Part shown: positions 1 to 8,036 of the stretch, in pieces
How positions within the stretch are numbered: position 1 is the first letter of the stretch
How the letters are laid out: each line of letters starts with the position of its first letter
DNA from: Salipiger abyssi
GTDB taxonomy: Bacteria; Pseudomonadota; Alphaproteobacteria; Rhodobacterales; Rhodobacteraceae
Direction of reading: 5' to 3'
Assembly (NCBI RefSeq): GCF_001975705.1
Contig: NZ_CP015093.1
Span: forward strand, 2,418,001-2,482,000
DNA length: 64,000 nucleotides
Position numbers and translations under genes: made by a program
The notes under the pieces: model-generated
The model's database searches: none
What the model saw: the letters and a program-made list of their open reading frames with translations, nothing else
Told to the model about the DNA's origin: nothing

Positions 1-1328
1 GCGCGGTGCTGCTTTGGCTGCACCGTCCGCTCGACCGGATCTGGCTGGCGACGCCGCGCCCCGAGGCCAAGGTGATGTTCGACACGCTGGTGCGCCGCAT
101 CGCGCTGGGCTCGCGCTTTATCACCGAAGTGGCGCATAACGGCTCTATCAGCCGCTATCTGGCGATCTTCACCGTCTCGACCATCGCGCTCGGCTATGCC
201 GCCTTCCAGGGTGGCGGGCTGCCGGCGCCGACCCGGGCACCGCTGCCGGTGCCGCCGCTGGTCGCCGTGGGCTTCGTGCTGCTGATGGTGGCGACGGCGG
301 CGACGGTCACCATGCATCGCAACCGTTTCCGCGCGCTGATCCTGACCAGCGTGGTGGGGCTGATGGTCTCCTTCGGCTTCGTCTATCTCTCGGCGCCCGA
401 CCTGGCGCTGACGCAGATCTCGGTCGACACGGTCACCGTCATGCTGATGCTGCTGGCGCTGCACTTCCTGCCCAAGGAGACGCCGCGCGAAAGCCCGATT
501 GCCCTGCATATCCGCGACGGCGCCATCGCCATCGCGGCGGGTGTCGCTGTGGCGGCGCTGGCCTATGCCTTCCTGCTGCGCGATATCAGCACGATCTCGG
601 ATTATCACCTCGCCAATTCCTACAAGGGCGGCGGCGGCACCAATGTGGTCAACGTGATCCTCGTCGATTTCCGGGGTTACGACACCTATGGCGAGATCAT
701 CGTGCTGGGCATCGCCGGGCTGACGCTCTACGCGCTGATGGAGGCGCTGCTCGACGGGCCCGCCTCGCGCCGGCTGCGCAACTGGACCTTCCCGCCCGAC
801 CGGTCGCGCGATAGGCACCCTCTGATGATGGTGGTCGCCACCCGCGTGATGATGCCCATCGCGGCGCTGGTCGGTGTCTATATCTTCCTGCGCGGCCACA
901 ACCTGCCGGGCGGCGGGTTCGTCGCGGGCCTCGTGATCTCCATCGCGCTGCTGATGCAGTACATGGCCTCGGGCTTTGGCTGGACGCAGGAGCGCAAGCG
1001 CTTCGAGTATCACGCGATGATCGGCTGGGGCGTGGTGGTGGCCGGGCTGACCGGTGCCGGCGCCTGGCTCGCGGGCGAGCCCTTCCTGACCAGTGCCTTC
1101 GGGTATTTCCAGATCTGGCCCTTCGAGGAGTTTGAGCTGGCCACCGCGGCGCTGTTCGATCTCGGCGTGTTCCTGACGGTGCTGGGGGCGGTGATGCTGA
1201 TGCTCTACAGCTTGTCGCGGCTGGCGCGCTACGCGGGCGAGACGGTCAATATCGAGCCCATGGATTACGACCCCTCGCGGCGCGCCGATGCGCCCGAGGC
1301 GGCAGACGGCAAGAAGGACGAGGGCTGA
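1..1328 (+). CDS. mrpA: Na+/H+ antiporter subunit A fused to subunit B (MrpA-MrpB), 3' part
   Basis: C-terminal part of the large proton-translocating subunit of the Mrp/Pha multisubunit monovalent cation/proton antiporter in the inner membrane. The frame is already open at the window edge, so the NuoL-like N-terminal portion lies upstream. About 440 residues are visible. The first ~260 carry MrpA C-terminal membrane segments. From about residue 270 the sequence switches to an MrpB (MnhB) domain with the hallmark RGHNLPGGGFVAGL. The family's usual separate mrpB gene is absent, which fits the A-B fusion typical of alphaproteobacterial Pha systems. The stop is followed directly by mrpC, so it heads the visible operon. 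The family call is confident; the true start is outside the window. Confidence 0.93.
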   Translation, partial: AVLLWLHRPLDRIWLATPRPEAKVMFDTLVRRIALGSRFITEVAHNGSISRYLAIFTVSTIALGYAAFQGGGLPAPTRAPLPVPPLVAVGFVLLMVATAATVTMHRNRFRALILTSVVGLMVSFGFVYLSAPDLALTQISVDTVTVMLMLLALHFLPKETPRESPIALHIRDGAIAIAAGVAVAALAYAFLLRDISTISDYHLANSYKGGGGTNVVNVILVDFRGYDTYGEIIVLGIAGLTLYALMEALLDGPASRRLRNWTFPPDRSRDRHPLMMVVATRVMMPIAALVGVYIFLRGHNLPGGGFVAGLVISIALLMQYMASGFGWTQERKRFEYHAMIGWGVVVAGLTGAGAWLAGEPFLTSAFGYFQIWPFEEFELATAALFDLGVFLTVLGAVMLMLYSLSRLARYAGETVNIEPMDYDPSRRADAPEAADGKKDEG

Positions 1329-1329
1329 G

Positions 1330-1683
1330 ATGGAACTGGTCGTGGCAACCTCTCTGGGCGGGCTGACCGCTGCCGGGATCTACCTGATCCTGCGGCTCCG
1401 TGCCTTTCCGGTCATCCTGGGGCTGACGCTGCTCTCCTACGCGGTGAACGTCTTTGTCTTCGCCACCGGGCGGCTGACCGTCGGCCTGCCGCCGGTGCTG
1501 AGCGACGGCGCGAGCGCCTATACCGACCCGCTGCCGCAGGCGCTGGTGCTGACCGCGATCGTGATCTCCTTCGGGATGACGGCGGTGCTGGTGCTGATCG
1601 CGCTCGGCGCCTTTCTCGAAGCGGGCGATGACCGGGTGAACATCGAAGACGAGACCAAGACGACCGGGGAGAACGACGCGTGA
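1330..1683 (+). CDS. mrpC: Na+/H+ antiporter subunit C (MrpC)
   Basis: NuoK-like small membrane subunit of the Mrp antiporter, 117 residues with three predicted hydrophobic helices. I chose the ATG at 1330, one base after the mrpA stop, because the protein then begins MELVVATSLGG as in the family. An in-frame GTG further upstream would overlap mrpA by about 40 bases and add a charged, non-family N-terminus. Its stop overlaps the mrpD start by four bases (GTGA), which indicates translational coupling. The order A(B)-C-D-E-F-G matches known mrp operons. Confidence 0.93.
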   Translation: MELVVATSLGGLTAAGIYLILRLRAFPVILGLTLLSYAVNVFVFATGRLTVGLPPVLSDGASAYTDPLPQALVLTAIVISFGMTAVLVLIALGAFLEAGDDRVNIEDETKTTGENDA

Positions 1684-3260
1684 ACCACTGGATCATCGCC
1701 CCCGTCGTGCTGCCGGCCATGCTGGCGCCGCTCATCGCCTATGTGATGCGCCACGACATCACCCTGCAACGGGCCACCTCGATCCTGGGCGCGGTGCTGC
1801 TGGTGGCGGTGGCCACCGGGCTTTTCGTGCTGTCGGCGGATGGCAGCGTGCATGTCTACCGGCTGGGCGACTGGCCGGCGCCCTTCGGCATCGTGCTGGT
1901 GCTCGACCGGCTTTCGGCGCTGCTCATCCTGCTGACCTCGGTGCTGGGGCTGATCGTGCTGATCCACGCCTCGGCCAGCGGCTGGGACAGGCGCGGGCGG
2001 CATTTCCATGCGCTGATGATGTTCCAGCTCATGGGGATCTGCGGCGCCTTCCTGACCGGCGACGCCTTCAACCTCTTCGTGCTGTTCGAGATCCTGCTCA
2101 TCGCCTCCTATGGCCTGACGATCCACTCGGGCGGCAAGGCGCGGCTGCAATCGGGGCTGCAATACGTGATCATGAACCTCGCGGGCTCGACCCTGTTCCT
2201 GATCGCGCTCGGCACGCTCTACGCCACCACCGGCACGCTCAACATCGCCGATCTGTCGGTGAAGGTGCGCGAGATCCCGGTGGAGGACGCGGCGCTGGTG
2301 CGGGTGGCGGCGATGCTGCTGATGATCGTCTTCGCGGTGAAGGCGGCGCTCTTCCCGGTGCAGTTCTGGCTGCCCGGCACCTATGCCAACGCGCCCGCGC
2401 CGGTGGCGGCGCTGTTTGCGATCATGACCAAGGTCGGCGCCTATGCGATCCTGCGCATGCACACCATCGTCTTCGGCCCGGATGCCGCCGCCATCGGCAC
2501 GCTGTCGCAGGACTGGCTGATGCCCGCCGCGCTGATCACCATCGCCATCGGCGGGTTCGGCGTGATGGGCGCGCGGCGGCTGATGCCGCTCATCGCCTTC
2601 GCCGTGCTGGGCTCCACCGGCACGCTGATGCTGGCGGTCTCGGCCTTCACCCCCTACGCGGCGCAGGCGGCGCTCTACTACCTGCTGCATTCGACCTTTG
2701 CCGCCGCGGCGCTGTTCCTCTTTGCCGATCTGCTGCTGACCAAGCGCGAAAGCGGCGATCTGCTCAGGGCGGCGCCGGCGACGGTGCAGAACGGTCTGCT
2801 GGCCTCGCTGTTCTTTGTGGGCGCCATCGGCATCGCCGGCATGCCGCCGCTGAGCGGATTCCTCGGCAAGCTGCTGGTGCTCGATGCGCTGCGCAGCGCC
2901 GATTACACCTGGCTGGTCTGGACCGTGGTGCTGGCGGGCTCGCTGCTGACCATCGTCGGCTTTGTCCGCGCCGGCAGCCTGCTCTTCTGGAAATCCACCT
3001 CGCCGGCGCTTGCCGGACCGATGGAGCCCGAATCCGAGGAAGAGGCGCCGCCGCCCGAGGCCAGGCTGGGGCCCATGCTGGTGGCGCCGACCATGGCGAT
3101 GCTGATCATGCTGGCGCTGCTCACGGTCTTTGCCGGGCCGGTCTCGCGCCATATGGAGGCGACGGCGGGGCAGCTCTTCGATCCGGGCGCCTATATCGAC
3201 GCGGTGCTGGTGGATCAGCCCGATACCAAGGATCTGTCCGCGCATGGGGAGGAGCATTAA
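1680..3260 (+). CDS. mrpD: Na+/H+ antiporter subunit D (MrpD)
   Basis: NuoM/NuoN-like proton-channel subunit of the Mrp antiporter, 526 residues and about 14 membrane spans. A conserved membrane Glu sits in NLFVLFEILLIASYG and a conserved Lys in FAVKAALFPVQFWLPG; both belong to the proton path in complex I-related antiporters. It starts with GTG inside the mrpC stop (GTGA overlap) and is followed three bases after its stop by mrpE. Length and motifs are normal for MrpD. The C-terminal 60 residues are charged and variable, as is common. Confidence 0.95.
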   Translation: MNHWIIAPVVLPAMLAPLIAYVMRHDITLQRATSILGAVLLVAVATGLFVLSADGSVHVYRLGDWPAPFGIVLVLDRLSALLILLTSVLGLIVLIHASASGWDRRGRHFHALMMFQLMGICGAFLTGDAFNLFVLFEILLIASYGLTIHSGGKARLQSGLQYVIMNLAGSTLFLIALGTLYATTGTLNIADLSVKVREIPVEDAALVRVAAMLLMIVFAVKAALFPVQFWLPGTYANAPAPVAALFAIMTKVGAYAILRMHTIVFGPDAAAIGTLSQDWLMPAALITIAIGGFGVMGARRLMPLIAFAVLGSTGTLMLAVSAFTPYAAQAALYYLLHSTFAAAALFLFADLLLTKRESGDLLRAAPATVQNGLLASLFFVGAIGIAGMPPLSGFLGKLLVLDALRSADYTWLVWTVVLAGSLLTIVGFVRAGSLLFWKSTSPALAGPMEPESEEEAPPPEARLGPMLVAPTMAMLIMLALLTVFAGPVSRHMEATAGQLFDPGAYIDAVLVDQPDTKDLSAHGEEH

Positions 3261-3263
3261 GCC

Positions 3264-3755
3264 ATGCTGAAACGCATCTTCCCGCACCCGCTGCTGAGCG
3301 TCACGCTGACCGTCGTCTGGCTGATGCTGGTCAACAAGGTCACGCTGGGCAACCTTGCGCTCGGCGTGGTACTGGGCATCGTGATCCCGATCATGACCGC
3401 GCCTTACTGGCCCAACCGCCCGGCGGTGCGTGCCCCGCTGATGGCGGCGGAATACGCGCTGATCGTGCTCTGGGACATCGTCGTCGCCAATATGGTCGTG
3501 GCGGGCATCGTGCTTTTCAAGCGCAACGCCGACATCCATTCGCAATGGGTGGTGGTGCCGCTGGAGCTGACCTCTCCCGAGGCGATCACCGTGCTGGCGG
3601 GCACCATCACCATGACCCCCGGCACCGTTTCGGCGACGCTCTCGGCGGATGGCGGCGCGCTGCTGGTGCATTGCCTGCACACCGACGATCCCGATGGCAT
3701 CCGCGATGACATCAAGACCCGCTACGAGCGGCGGCTGAAGGAGATTTTCCGATGA
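3264..3755 (+). CDS. mrpE: Na+/H+ antiporter subunit E (MrpE)
   Basis: Membrane subunit of the Mrp complex, 163 residues: two or three N-terminal hydrophobic helices followed by a cytoplasmic domain. The stretch TVLAGTITMTPGTVSATLS is the diagnostic MrpE signature. It begins three bases after mrpD and overlaps the mrpF start by four bases (ATGA at 3752). In the family MrpE supports assembly of the E-F-G module; that role is inferred from family membership. Confidence 0.94.
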   Translation: MLKRIFPHPLLSVTLTVVWLMLVNKVTLGNLALGVVLGIVIPIMTAPYWPNRPAVRAPLMAAEYALIVLWDIVVANMVVAGIVLFKRNADIHSQWVVVPLELTSPEAITVLAGTITMTPGTVSATLSADGGALLVHCLHTDDPDGIRDDIKTRYERRLKEIFR

Positions 3756-4021
3756 TCACCTACGCCCTGATCTTTGCCTTTGCCTGCTACGGTTTCGGCC
3801 TGCTGGCGACGCTCTGGCGGCTGCTGACCGGGCCGACCGCCGCCGACCGGATCCTCGCGCTCGACACCATGGTGATCAACTTCATCGCGCTGCTGATCCT
3901 CTACGGGGTCTGGCGCGGCACCGCGATCTATTTCGAAGCCTCGATGCTGATCGCCATGGTCGGTTTCGTCTCCACCGTCGCCTTCTGCCGCTTTATCCTG
4001 CGCGGCGACATCATCGAGTGA
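3752..4021 (+). CDS. mrpF: Na+/H+ antiporter subunit F (MrpF)
   Basis: Small three-helix subunit of the Mrp antiporter, 89 residues, with the family stretch RLLTGPTAADRILALDT after the first helix. The ATG overlaps the mrpE stop. Length and topology match MrpF/PhaF. MrpF homologues have also been linked to solute or cholate export, but the complete operon context argues for the antiporter role here. Confidence 0.94.
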   Translation: MITYALIFAFACYGFGLLATLWRLLTGPTAADRILALDTMVINFIALLILYGVWRGTAIYFEASMLIAMVGFVSTVAFCRFILRGDIIE

Positions 4022-4031
4022 GGAGGACGCA

Positions 4032-4421
4032 ATGGACCAGGACATGACCCTACTCGCCGAGCTGCTGGTCTCGGCCTTCCTGATCGTCGGCGGCATCTTT
4101 GGCTTTGTCGGCTCGTTTGGCCTGCTCAAGCTCAAGCACACGATGCAGCGGCTGCACGCGCCCACCAAGGCGACGACGCTGGGTGTGGGCGGCGCGCTCA
4201 TCGGCTCGATGCTCTATTTCCTGATGATCGAGAGCTCGGTCTCGTTCCACGAGCTGCTGATCACGCTGTTCCTGTTCATCACCGCGCCGATCACCGCGAA
4301 TTTCGTCGCCAAGACCTTCATGCAGGGCGATGTGGTGGAAAGGGAACTGCCCGATACCGGGCGCGCCTTCGGCTGGGCGGTCTATGACGACCCGCCCTCG
4401 GAGAAGACCGAAGAGGGCTGA
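4032..4421 (+). CDS. mrpG: Na+/H+ antiporter subunit G (MrpG)
   Basis: Last subunit of the Mrp operon, 129 residues, with three hydrophobic segments and the MrpG signature LKLKHTMQRLHAPTKATTLG after helix 1. A GAGGA ribosome-binding site at 4021-4025 precedes the ATG. The C-terminal 25 residues are acidic and likely cytoplasmic. It is the last plus-strand gene before a convergent minus-strand unit only 11 bases away, so the operon ends here. Confidence 0.94.
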   Translation: MDQDMTLLAELLVSAFLIVGGIFGFVGSFGLLKLKHTMQRLHAPTKATTLGVGGALIGSMLYFLMIESSVSFHELLITLFLFITAPITANFVAKTFMQGDVVERELPDTGRAFGWAVYDDPPSEKTEEG

Positions 4422-4432
4422 CAGGCGGGGCC

Positions 4433-4933
4433 TCAGGCTTCGCGTTCGGCCAGCAATTCGCGCGGGATGACAAAGGCGCGGATCTGCCCTGTGCCTTCGG
4501 CGATCTCCGACCAGTCGGATATGTCGAATTCGGCCACCGTTGTGGCGCCGGTCGGGTAATCGGCAAAGCGCGGATGCTGGGGCCGCGTCGCGGCGATGTC
4601 ATGGGCGAAGGCGGCGATGCCCGGATTATGGCCGACCATGATCACCGTGTCGCCGGTGGCCTCGCCGAGACATTTCATCATCGCCACCGGTCCCGCGTGA
4701 TAGAGACGGTCTTCGTAGCGGGTGGGCGCCTCGACACCCAGCAGCGCCAGCGTTTCGCGGGTGCGCGCGGCGCTGGAGCAAAGCGCCTGATCGGGGAGGA
4801 GCTTTTCCGCCCGCAGCCAGTCGCCGAGCGCTTCGGCGCTGCGCCGGCCGCGCTTGTTCAGGGGGCGCTGGTGATCCACGGTGCCCGACGGCCAGTCGGA
4901 TTTGGCATGGCGCATGAGTATCAGCCGTTTCAT
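4433..4933 (-). CDS. SixA-like histidine phosphatase
   Basis: Histidine phosphatase superfamily protein of 166 residues, starting [14 protein letters not shown]. The RH dyad of the RHG-type motif lies near residue 8 and the second catalytic His in MVGHNPG. Short proteins of this layout are SixA-like phosphohistidine phosphatases; the substrate cannot be read from sequence. I chose the ATG at 4933 because the RHA motif must sit at the N-terminus; an in-frame extension to 5065 would precede the domain with 44 unrelated residues. Its start overlaps the end of the upstream ferredoxin-like gene by four bases, so the two are probably co-translated. Confidence 0.85.
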   Translation of the reverse strand: MKRLILMRHAKSDWPSGTVDHQRPLNKRGRRSAEALGDWLRAEKLLPDQALCSSAARTRETLALLGVEAPTRYEDRLYHAGPVAMMKCLGEATGDTVIMVGHNPGIAAFAHDIAATRPQHPRFADYPTGATTVAEFDISDWSEIAEGTGQIRAFVIPRELLAEREA

Positions 4934-5613
4934 GCCTGTCCTCCCTCTTTGCCGGACCAGTTTTTCACGAAGGCGGCCATGTGAAAAGCCGCCTGTGCGT
5001 CCTGTCTGTGCAGGTTCTGCGAAAGCGGGCAGGCGCGGCGGGCAAGGCAGCCCCTGTCGCGGCACTCGGCGCCCGCATCGCTGTGCAGATGGCGCTGGCA
5101 GGCCGCCACGTCATAGGGCGCGCCTGCCCGCAGTGCACCGACCGGGCAGGTGGTGGTGCAGGGCTGGTGTTCGCAGCTTGGGCAGGGGGCTTCGGGCGGT
5201 TCTGGCAGGGGCAGGCGCTGCGGCAGCGCGAGGGCGCCGCGATAGCTGATGAGCAGGCCGGCTGTATCGTGCACGAGCAGTCCGAGCGGCGAGGGAAAGG
5301 CCCGGCCCGAGCGTTGGGCCCAATGCAGGAAAGGCGGCCAGGGCGGTCCGTCGGAGGGAAAACGCGCCGTGCCCCGCCATGCGACCGCCAGCGCGCCGAT
5401 TTCGCGTTTCGACCAGCGGTCGAGCGGATGGGCCGCACCGTCCGCGGCCTCGGGGGAGGCGGCGAAAAGCGGCCAGAAGCGGGGCTCGTCAGGCCCCAGC
5501 AGGATCAATGTGCCGGTGTCCGGCGGGGCGCCGTCCGCGGGACCCGGGTGAAAGGCGCCGCGCAAAGCCAGCCCGCGCGCCCGCGCGGCGGCGGCGAGCG
5601 CCTCCAAGCTCAC
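4930..5613 (-). CDS. 4Fe-4S ferredoxin-type protein, QueG-like fragment architecture
   Basis: Protein of 227 residues with a C-terminal iron-sulfur region. A first cluster motif reads [18 protein letters not shown] near residues 143-160, with further cysteines in [13 protein letters not shown]. The pattern resembles the 4Fe-4S module of epoxyqueuosine reductase QueG. QueG is about 350 residues and also has a cobalamin-binding domain that I do not recognise here, so this is not a complete QueG. It lies between argB (its start is four bases past the argB stop) and the SixA-like gene, all on the minus strand. Redox partner and substrate are unknown. Confidence 0.75.
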   Translation of the reverse strand: MSLEALAAAARARGLALRGAFHPGPADGAPPDTGTLILLGPDEPRFWPLFAASPEAADGAAHPLDRWSKREIGALAVAWRGTARFPSDGPPWPPFLHWAQRSGRAFPSPLGLLVHDTAGLLISYRGALALPQRLPLPEPPEAPCPSCEHQPCTTTCPVGALRAGAPYDVAACQRHLHSDAGAECRDRGCLARRACPLSQNLHRQDAQAAFHMAAFVKNWSGKEGGQA

Positions 5614-6503
5614 ACGCGGTCCCGCACCGGGGGCAGATCGGCGGAACGGATGAGCGAGCCCGCGCCATGCTCGGTGAAGAGCTCCAGCAGGCAGGCATTG
5701 GGCACCCGCCCGTCGAGAATCACCACCGCGCGCACGCCTTCCTCGATGGCTTTCAGCGCGGTCTCGGTCTTGGGGATCATGCCGCCGGCGATCGTGCCGT
5801 CGCCGATCATCGAGCGCACATCGTCCGGCGTCATCGCTGTAACCACCTCGCCGGCGGCATTCTTGACGCCGGTGACATCGGTGAGCAGCAGCAGCCGGTC
5901 GGCCTTCAGCGCGCCGGCGATGGCGCCGGCGGCGGTGTCACCGTTGACATTATAGGTTTCGGTCACCTCGGTGCCGGTGGCGACCGGGGCGACCACGGGA
6001 ATGATACCGGCGGCGAAGAGATCGCGCAGCACCTGCACGTTCATCTCTATGGGCCGGCCGACAAAGCCGAGCTCGGGATCGTCGGGTTCGCAGACGATGA
6101 GGTCGTCATCCTTGCCCGAGAGCCCGACGGCCCGCCCGCCCTCATCCATGATCGCCTGCACGATGCGCTTGTTGACGAGCCCGGTCAGCACCATCTCGAC
6201 CACCTCGACGGTGGCCTTGTCGGTGACGCGCTTGCCACGCACGAAGCGGCTTTCGATATTGAGCCGTTTCAGCATGTCGTTGATCATCGGGCCGCCGCCA
6301 TGCACCACGACCGGGTTCACGCCGACCTGCCGCATCAGCACGATGTCGCGGGCAAATTCCGCCATGGCCTCGTCGTCGCCCATGGCGTTGCCGCCGAATT
6401 TTACCACCACAACGGCGCCGGTATAGCGCTGCATGTAGGGCAGGGCTTCGTTGAGGGTGCGGGCGGTGGCGATCCAGTCTCGGTTCATCTTCTGCTGCTT
6501 CAT
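5610..6503 (-). CDS. argB: Acetylglutamate kinase
   Basis: Phosphorylates N-acetyl-L-glutamate in the second step of arginine biosynthesis; cytosolic. About 297 residues from the ATG at 6503. [12 protein letters not shown] near the N-terminus is the phosphate-binding Lys/Gly motif, VVVHGGGP is the second glycine loop, and [10 protein letters not shown] is the nucleotide/dimer region. Candidate starts are 6515, 6503 and 6488. I prefer 6503 because a GGAAGG lies about 12 bases upstream and the protein then starts as in related species. A much longer frame to 6743 runs into the 3' end of engB and is not credible. Its stop overlaps the next gene's start. Confidence 0.95.
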   Translation of the reverse strand: MKQQKMNRDWIATARTLNEALPYMQRYTGAVVVVKFGGNAMGDDEAMAEFARDIVLMRQVGVNPVVVHGGGPMINDMLKRLNIESRFVRGKRVTDKATVEVVEMVLTGLVNKRIVQAIMDEGGRAVGLSGKDDDLIVCEPDDPELGFVGRPIEMNVQVLRDLFAAGIIPVVAPVATGTEVTETYNVNGDTAAGAIAGALKADRLLLLTDVTGVKNAAGEVVTAMTPDDVRSMIGDGTIAGGMIPKTETALKAIEEGVRAVVILDGRVPNACLLELFTEHGAGSLIRSADLPPVRDRV

Positions 6504-6571
6504 CTCTGGAGGCATCCTTCCGATGCGGTCGGGGTTGCCCTTCTGTCTTCCGGATGCCCGCGTGGGACGCA

Positions 6572-6593
6572 AGATTTTTCGTACGAAAAATCT
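6572..6593. repeat. Palindrome, core ATTTTTCGTACGAAAAAT (copy 1)
   Basis: Perfect 22-bp palindrome between argB and engB. Together with the next palindrome at 6617-6642 it forms a tandem pair downstream of the minus-strand engB stop. The same 18-bp core recurs at 37991-38024 and 46917-46948. A stem closed by AT-rich arms with a run of T could act as an intrinsic terminator on either strand. Confidence 0.85.
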
Positions 6594-6616
6594 CCGTGGC
6601 GCTGAGGTGGGGCCCG

Positions 6617-6642
6617 GAAAAATCTTCGTACGAAGATTTTTC
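6617..6642 (-). terminator. Palindromic terminator candidate after engB
   Basis: Perfect 26-bp palindrome (arms GAAAAATCTTCGT / ACGAAGATTTTTC) ending one base before the engB stop codon at 6643-6645. Its position immediately after a gene and its T-rich 3' arm fit a rho-independent terminator. It is a sequence variant of the palindrome at 6572. Confidence 0.6.
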
Positions 6643-7296
6643 TCAGGCAAGCCCGGCGATGATGGATCGCAACGTCGCGATGCCGTCGCCCTTTTCCGAG
6701 CTGGTCTGCACGATCTCGGGATAGGCGGCGGGGTGTTTGGCAAGCTGCCCGCGCACCTGCGCCAGGATTTTCTCGCGCTCCGAGGCTTTGACTTTGTCAG
6801 CCTTGGTCAGCACCGTCTGAAAGGTCACTGCCGCGCGGTCGAGCAGGGTCATGATCTCGTCATCCACCGGTTTCACCCCGTGCCGCATGTCGATCAGCAC
6901 AAAGGCGCGGCGCAGCGAGACGCGGCCCGAGAGATACTGCTTGAGCAGCCGCTGCCATTTCTCCACCACCGCCACCGGCGCATTGGCAAAGCCATAGCCC
7001 GGAAGATCGACCAGGTAATGACTGTCGGCGAGCGTAAAGAAGTTGATCTCCTGCGTGCGGCCCGGCGTGTTCGAGGCCCGCGCCAGCCCTTTGCGCCCGG
7101 TCAGTGCGTTGATCAGGCTCGACTTGCCGACATTCGAGCGCCCGGCAAAGCAGACCTCGGCGCGGTCGTCCGGCGGCAGCCCGTCCATGGCGACGACGCC
7201 CTTGAGGAAATCGACCTCGCCGGCAAAGAGCTTCCGCGCCGCCTCGCGCGTGGCGTCGTCGGGCTCTTCGGCAAGCGGGAAGGGAAGGGTACTCAT
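6643..7296 (-). CDS. engB: Ribosome biogenesis GTPase EngB/YsxC
   Basis: Essential Era/Obg-type GTPase that acts in large ribosomal subunit assembly. 217 residues with G1 [10 protein letters not shown]3 DLPGYG and G4 TKADK; the G2 Thr lies in NTPGRTQ. The ATG at 7296 overlaps the stop of the MOSC gene upstream by four bases (7293-7296). It sits in a minus-strand run from rpmH through yidC to argB that is typical of Rhodobacteraceae. Confidence 0.95.
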   Translation of the reverse strand: MSTLPFPLAEEPDDATREAARKLFAGEVDFLKGVVAMDGLPPDDRAEVCFAGRSNVGKSSLINALTGRKGLARASNTPGRTQEINFFTLADSHYLVDLPGYGFANAPVAVVEKWQRLLKQYLSGRVSLRRAFVLIDMRHGVKPVDDEIMTLLDRAAVTFQTVLTKADKVKASEREKILAQVRGQLAKHPAAYPEIVQTSSEKGDGIATLRSIIAGLA

Positions 7297-8036
7297 AGCA
7301 GTTCCACCGTATCGTCGAGGGCGACCGTCCCGCTTTCTACCACCTCTGCCTTCACCGAGAAATCCCGGTGTCCGAAGCTGTCGAGCGTGGGCAGGATCTG
7401 CGCGTCGCGCTCGCCGGTTTCGGGATTGGCATGGATCGCGAGGCAGCGCGTTGTGCGGGCGAGGAGTTTCAGCACCGCGCCGCCGAGCCGGACTTCGCGC
7501 CCGATCCAGTCGTTCTCCGCCCAGGCCGGCGCGCCGTCGATCCAGAGATTGCCGCGCCAGCGCTCGATGGCGAGCGGGTGGCCGATCTTTTCCTCCACCG
7601 CCCGGTGCGAGGCGCGGTTGCAGAGTGTCAGGTGGCCGCGTTCGCTGTCGGTGAAACCGCGCGAAGCGCCGCGGACCAGCCGGACCGGCTGCGGTCGGTT
7701 CTGAGGCGTGAAACCGTCGAGCCAGGCAAGCAGCCGCGCACCGTCTTCGTCGGGGCGAACGGTCAGATCCGCGCGCGCCGGGTGGTGCAGGGTGAGGGTT
7801 TCGCTCGCCTCGTCGAGCTCTGCCGAGATCGCTGCCAGTGCCGGCGATCCCGCCACGCGGGTGAAGTTGCGGCAGGCCGCCCAGGCGCTGCCATCGGCCT
7901 CCGACACCTCATGCGCCACTGCCCAGAGCCGGTCATAGGGCATGGTCTGCCCGGCAAGCAGAGCCACGGAGGCGAGCGCCTCGCGCCCGTGGCTCTTGAT
8001 CGGGTGGCGGAAGATGCCGGTGACGCGCACCGTCAT
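7293..8036 (-). CDS. MOSC domain-containing protein
   Basis: Protein of 247 residues with an N-terminal beta-barrel half (starting MTVRVTGIFRHPIKSHG, the MOSC_N pattern PIKS) and a C-terminal MOSC half with FGHRDFSVKAEVVESG. MOSC proteins bind molybdenum-cofactor sulfur or transfer sulfur. No catalytic Cys can be assigned with certainty, although a Cys lies in ARTTRCLAIHANPETG. The ATG at 8036 overlaps the yidC stop (ATGA), so I reject a longer in-frame extension running antisense-like through yidC. It is co-directional with yidC and engB. Confidence 0.88.
   Translation of the reverse strand: MTVRVTGIFRHPIKSHGREALASVALLAGQTMPYDRLWAVAHEVSEADGSAWAACRNFTRVAGSPALAAISAELDEASETLTLHHPARADLTVRPDEDGARLLAWLDGFTPQNRPQPVRLVRGASRGFTDSERGHLTLCNRASHRAVEEKIGHPLAIERWRGNLWIDGAPAWAENDWIGREVRLGGAVLKLLARTTRCLAIHANPETGERDAQILPTLDSFGHRDFSVKAEVVESGTVALDDTVELL

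Noticed and set aside
1518..3680. Very long minus-strand open frame rich in His, Arg, Gln and Asp
   Set aside because: It lies antisense to mrpC-mrpD-mrpE, whose products match known subunits. Its composition is the usual antisense artefact of GC-rich genes.
4930..5613. Full epoxyqueuosine reductase (QueG)
   Set aside because: The protein is too short and I see no cobalamin-binding domain; only the iron-sulfur region is similar.
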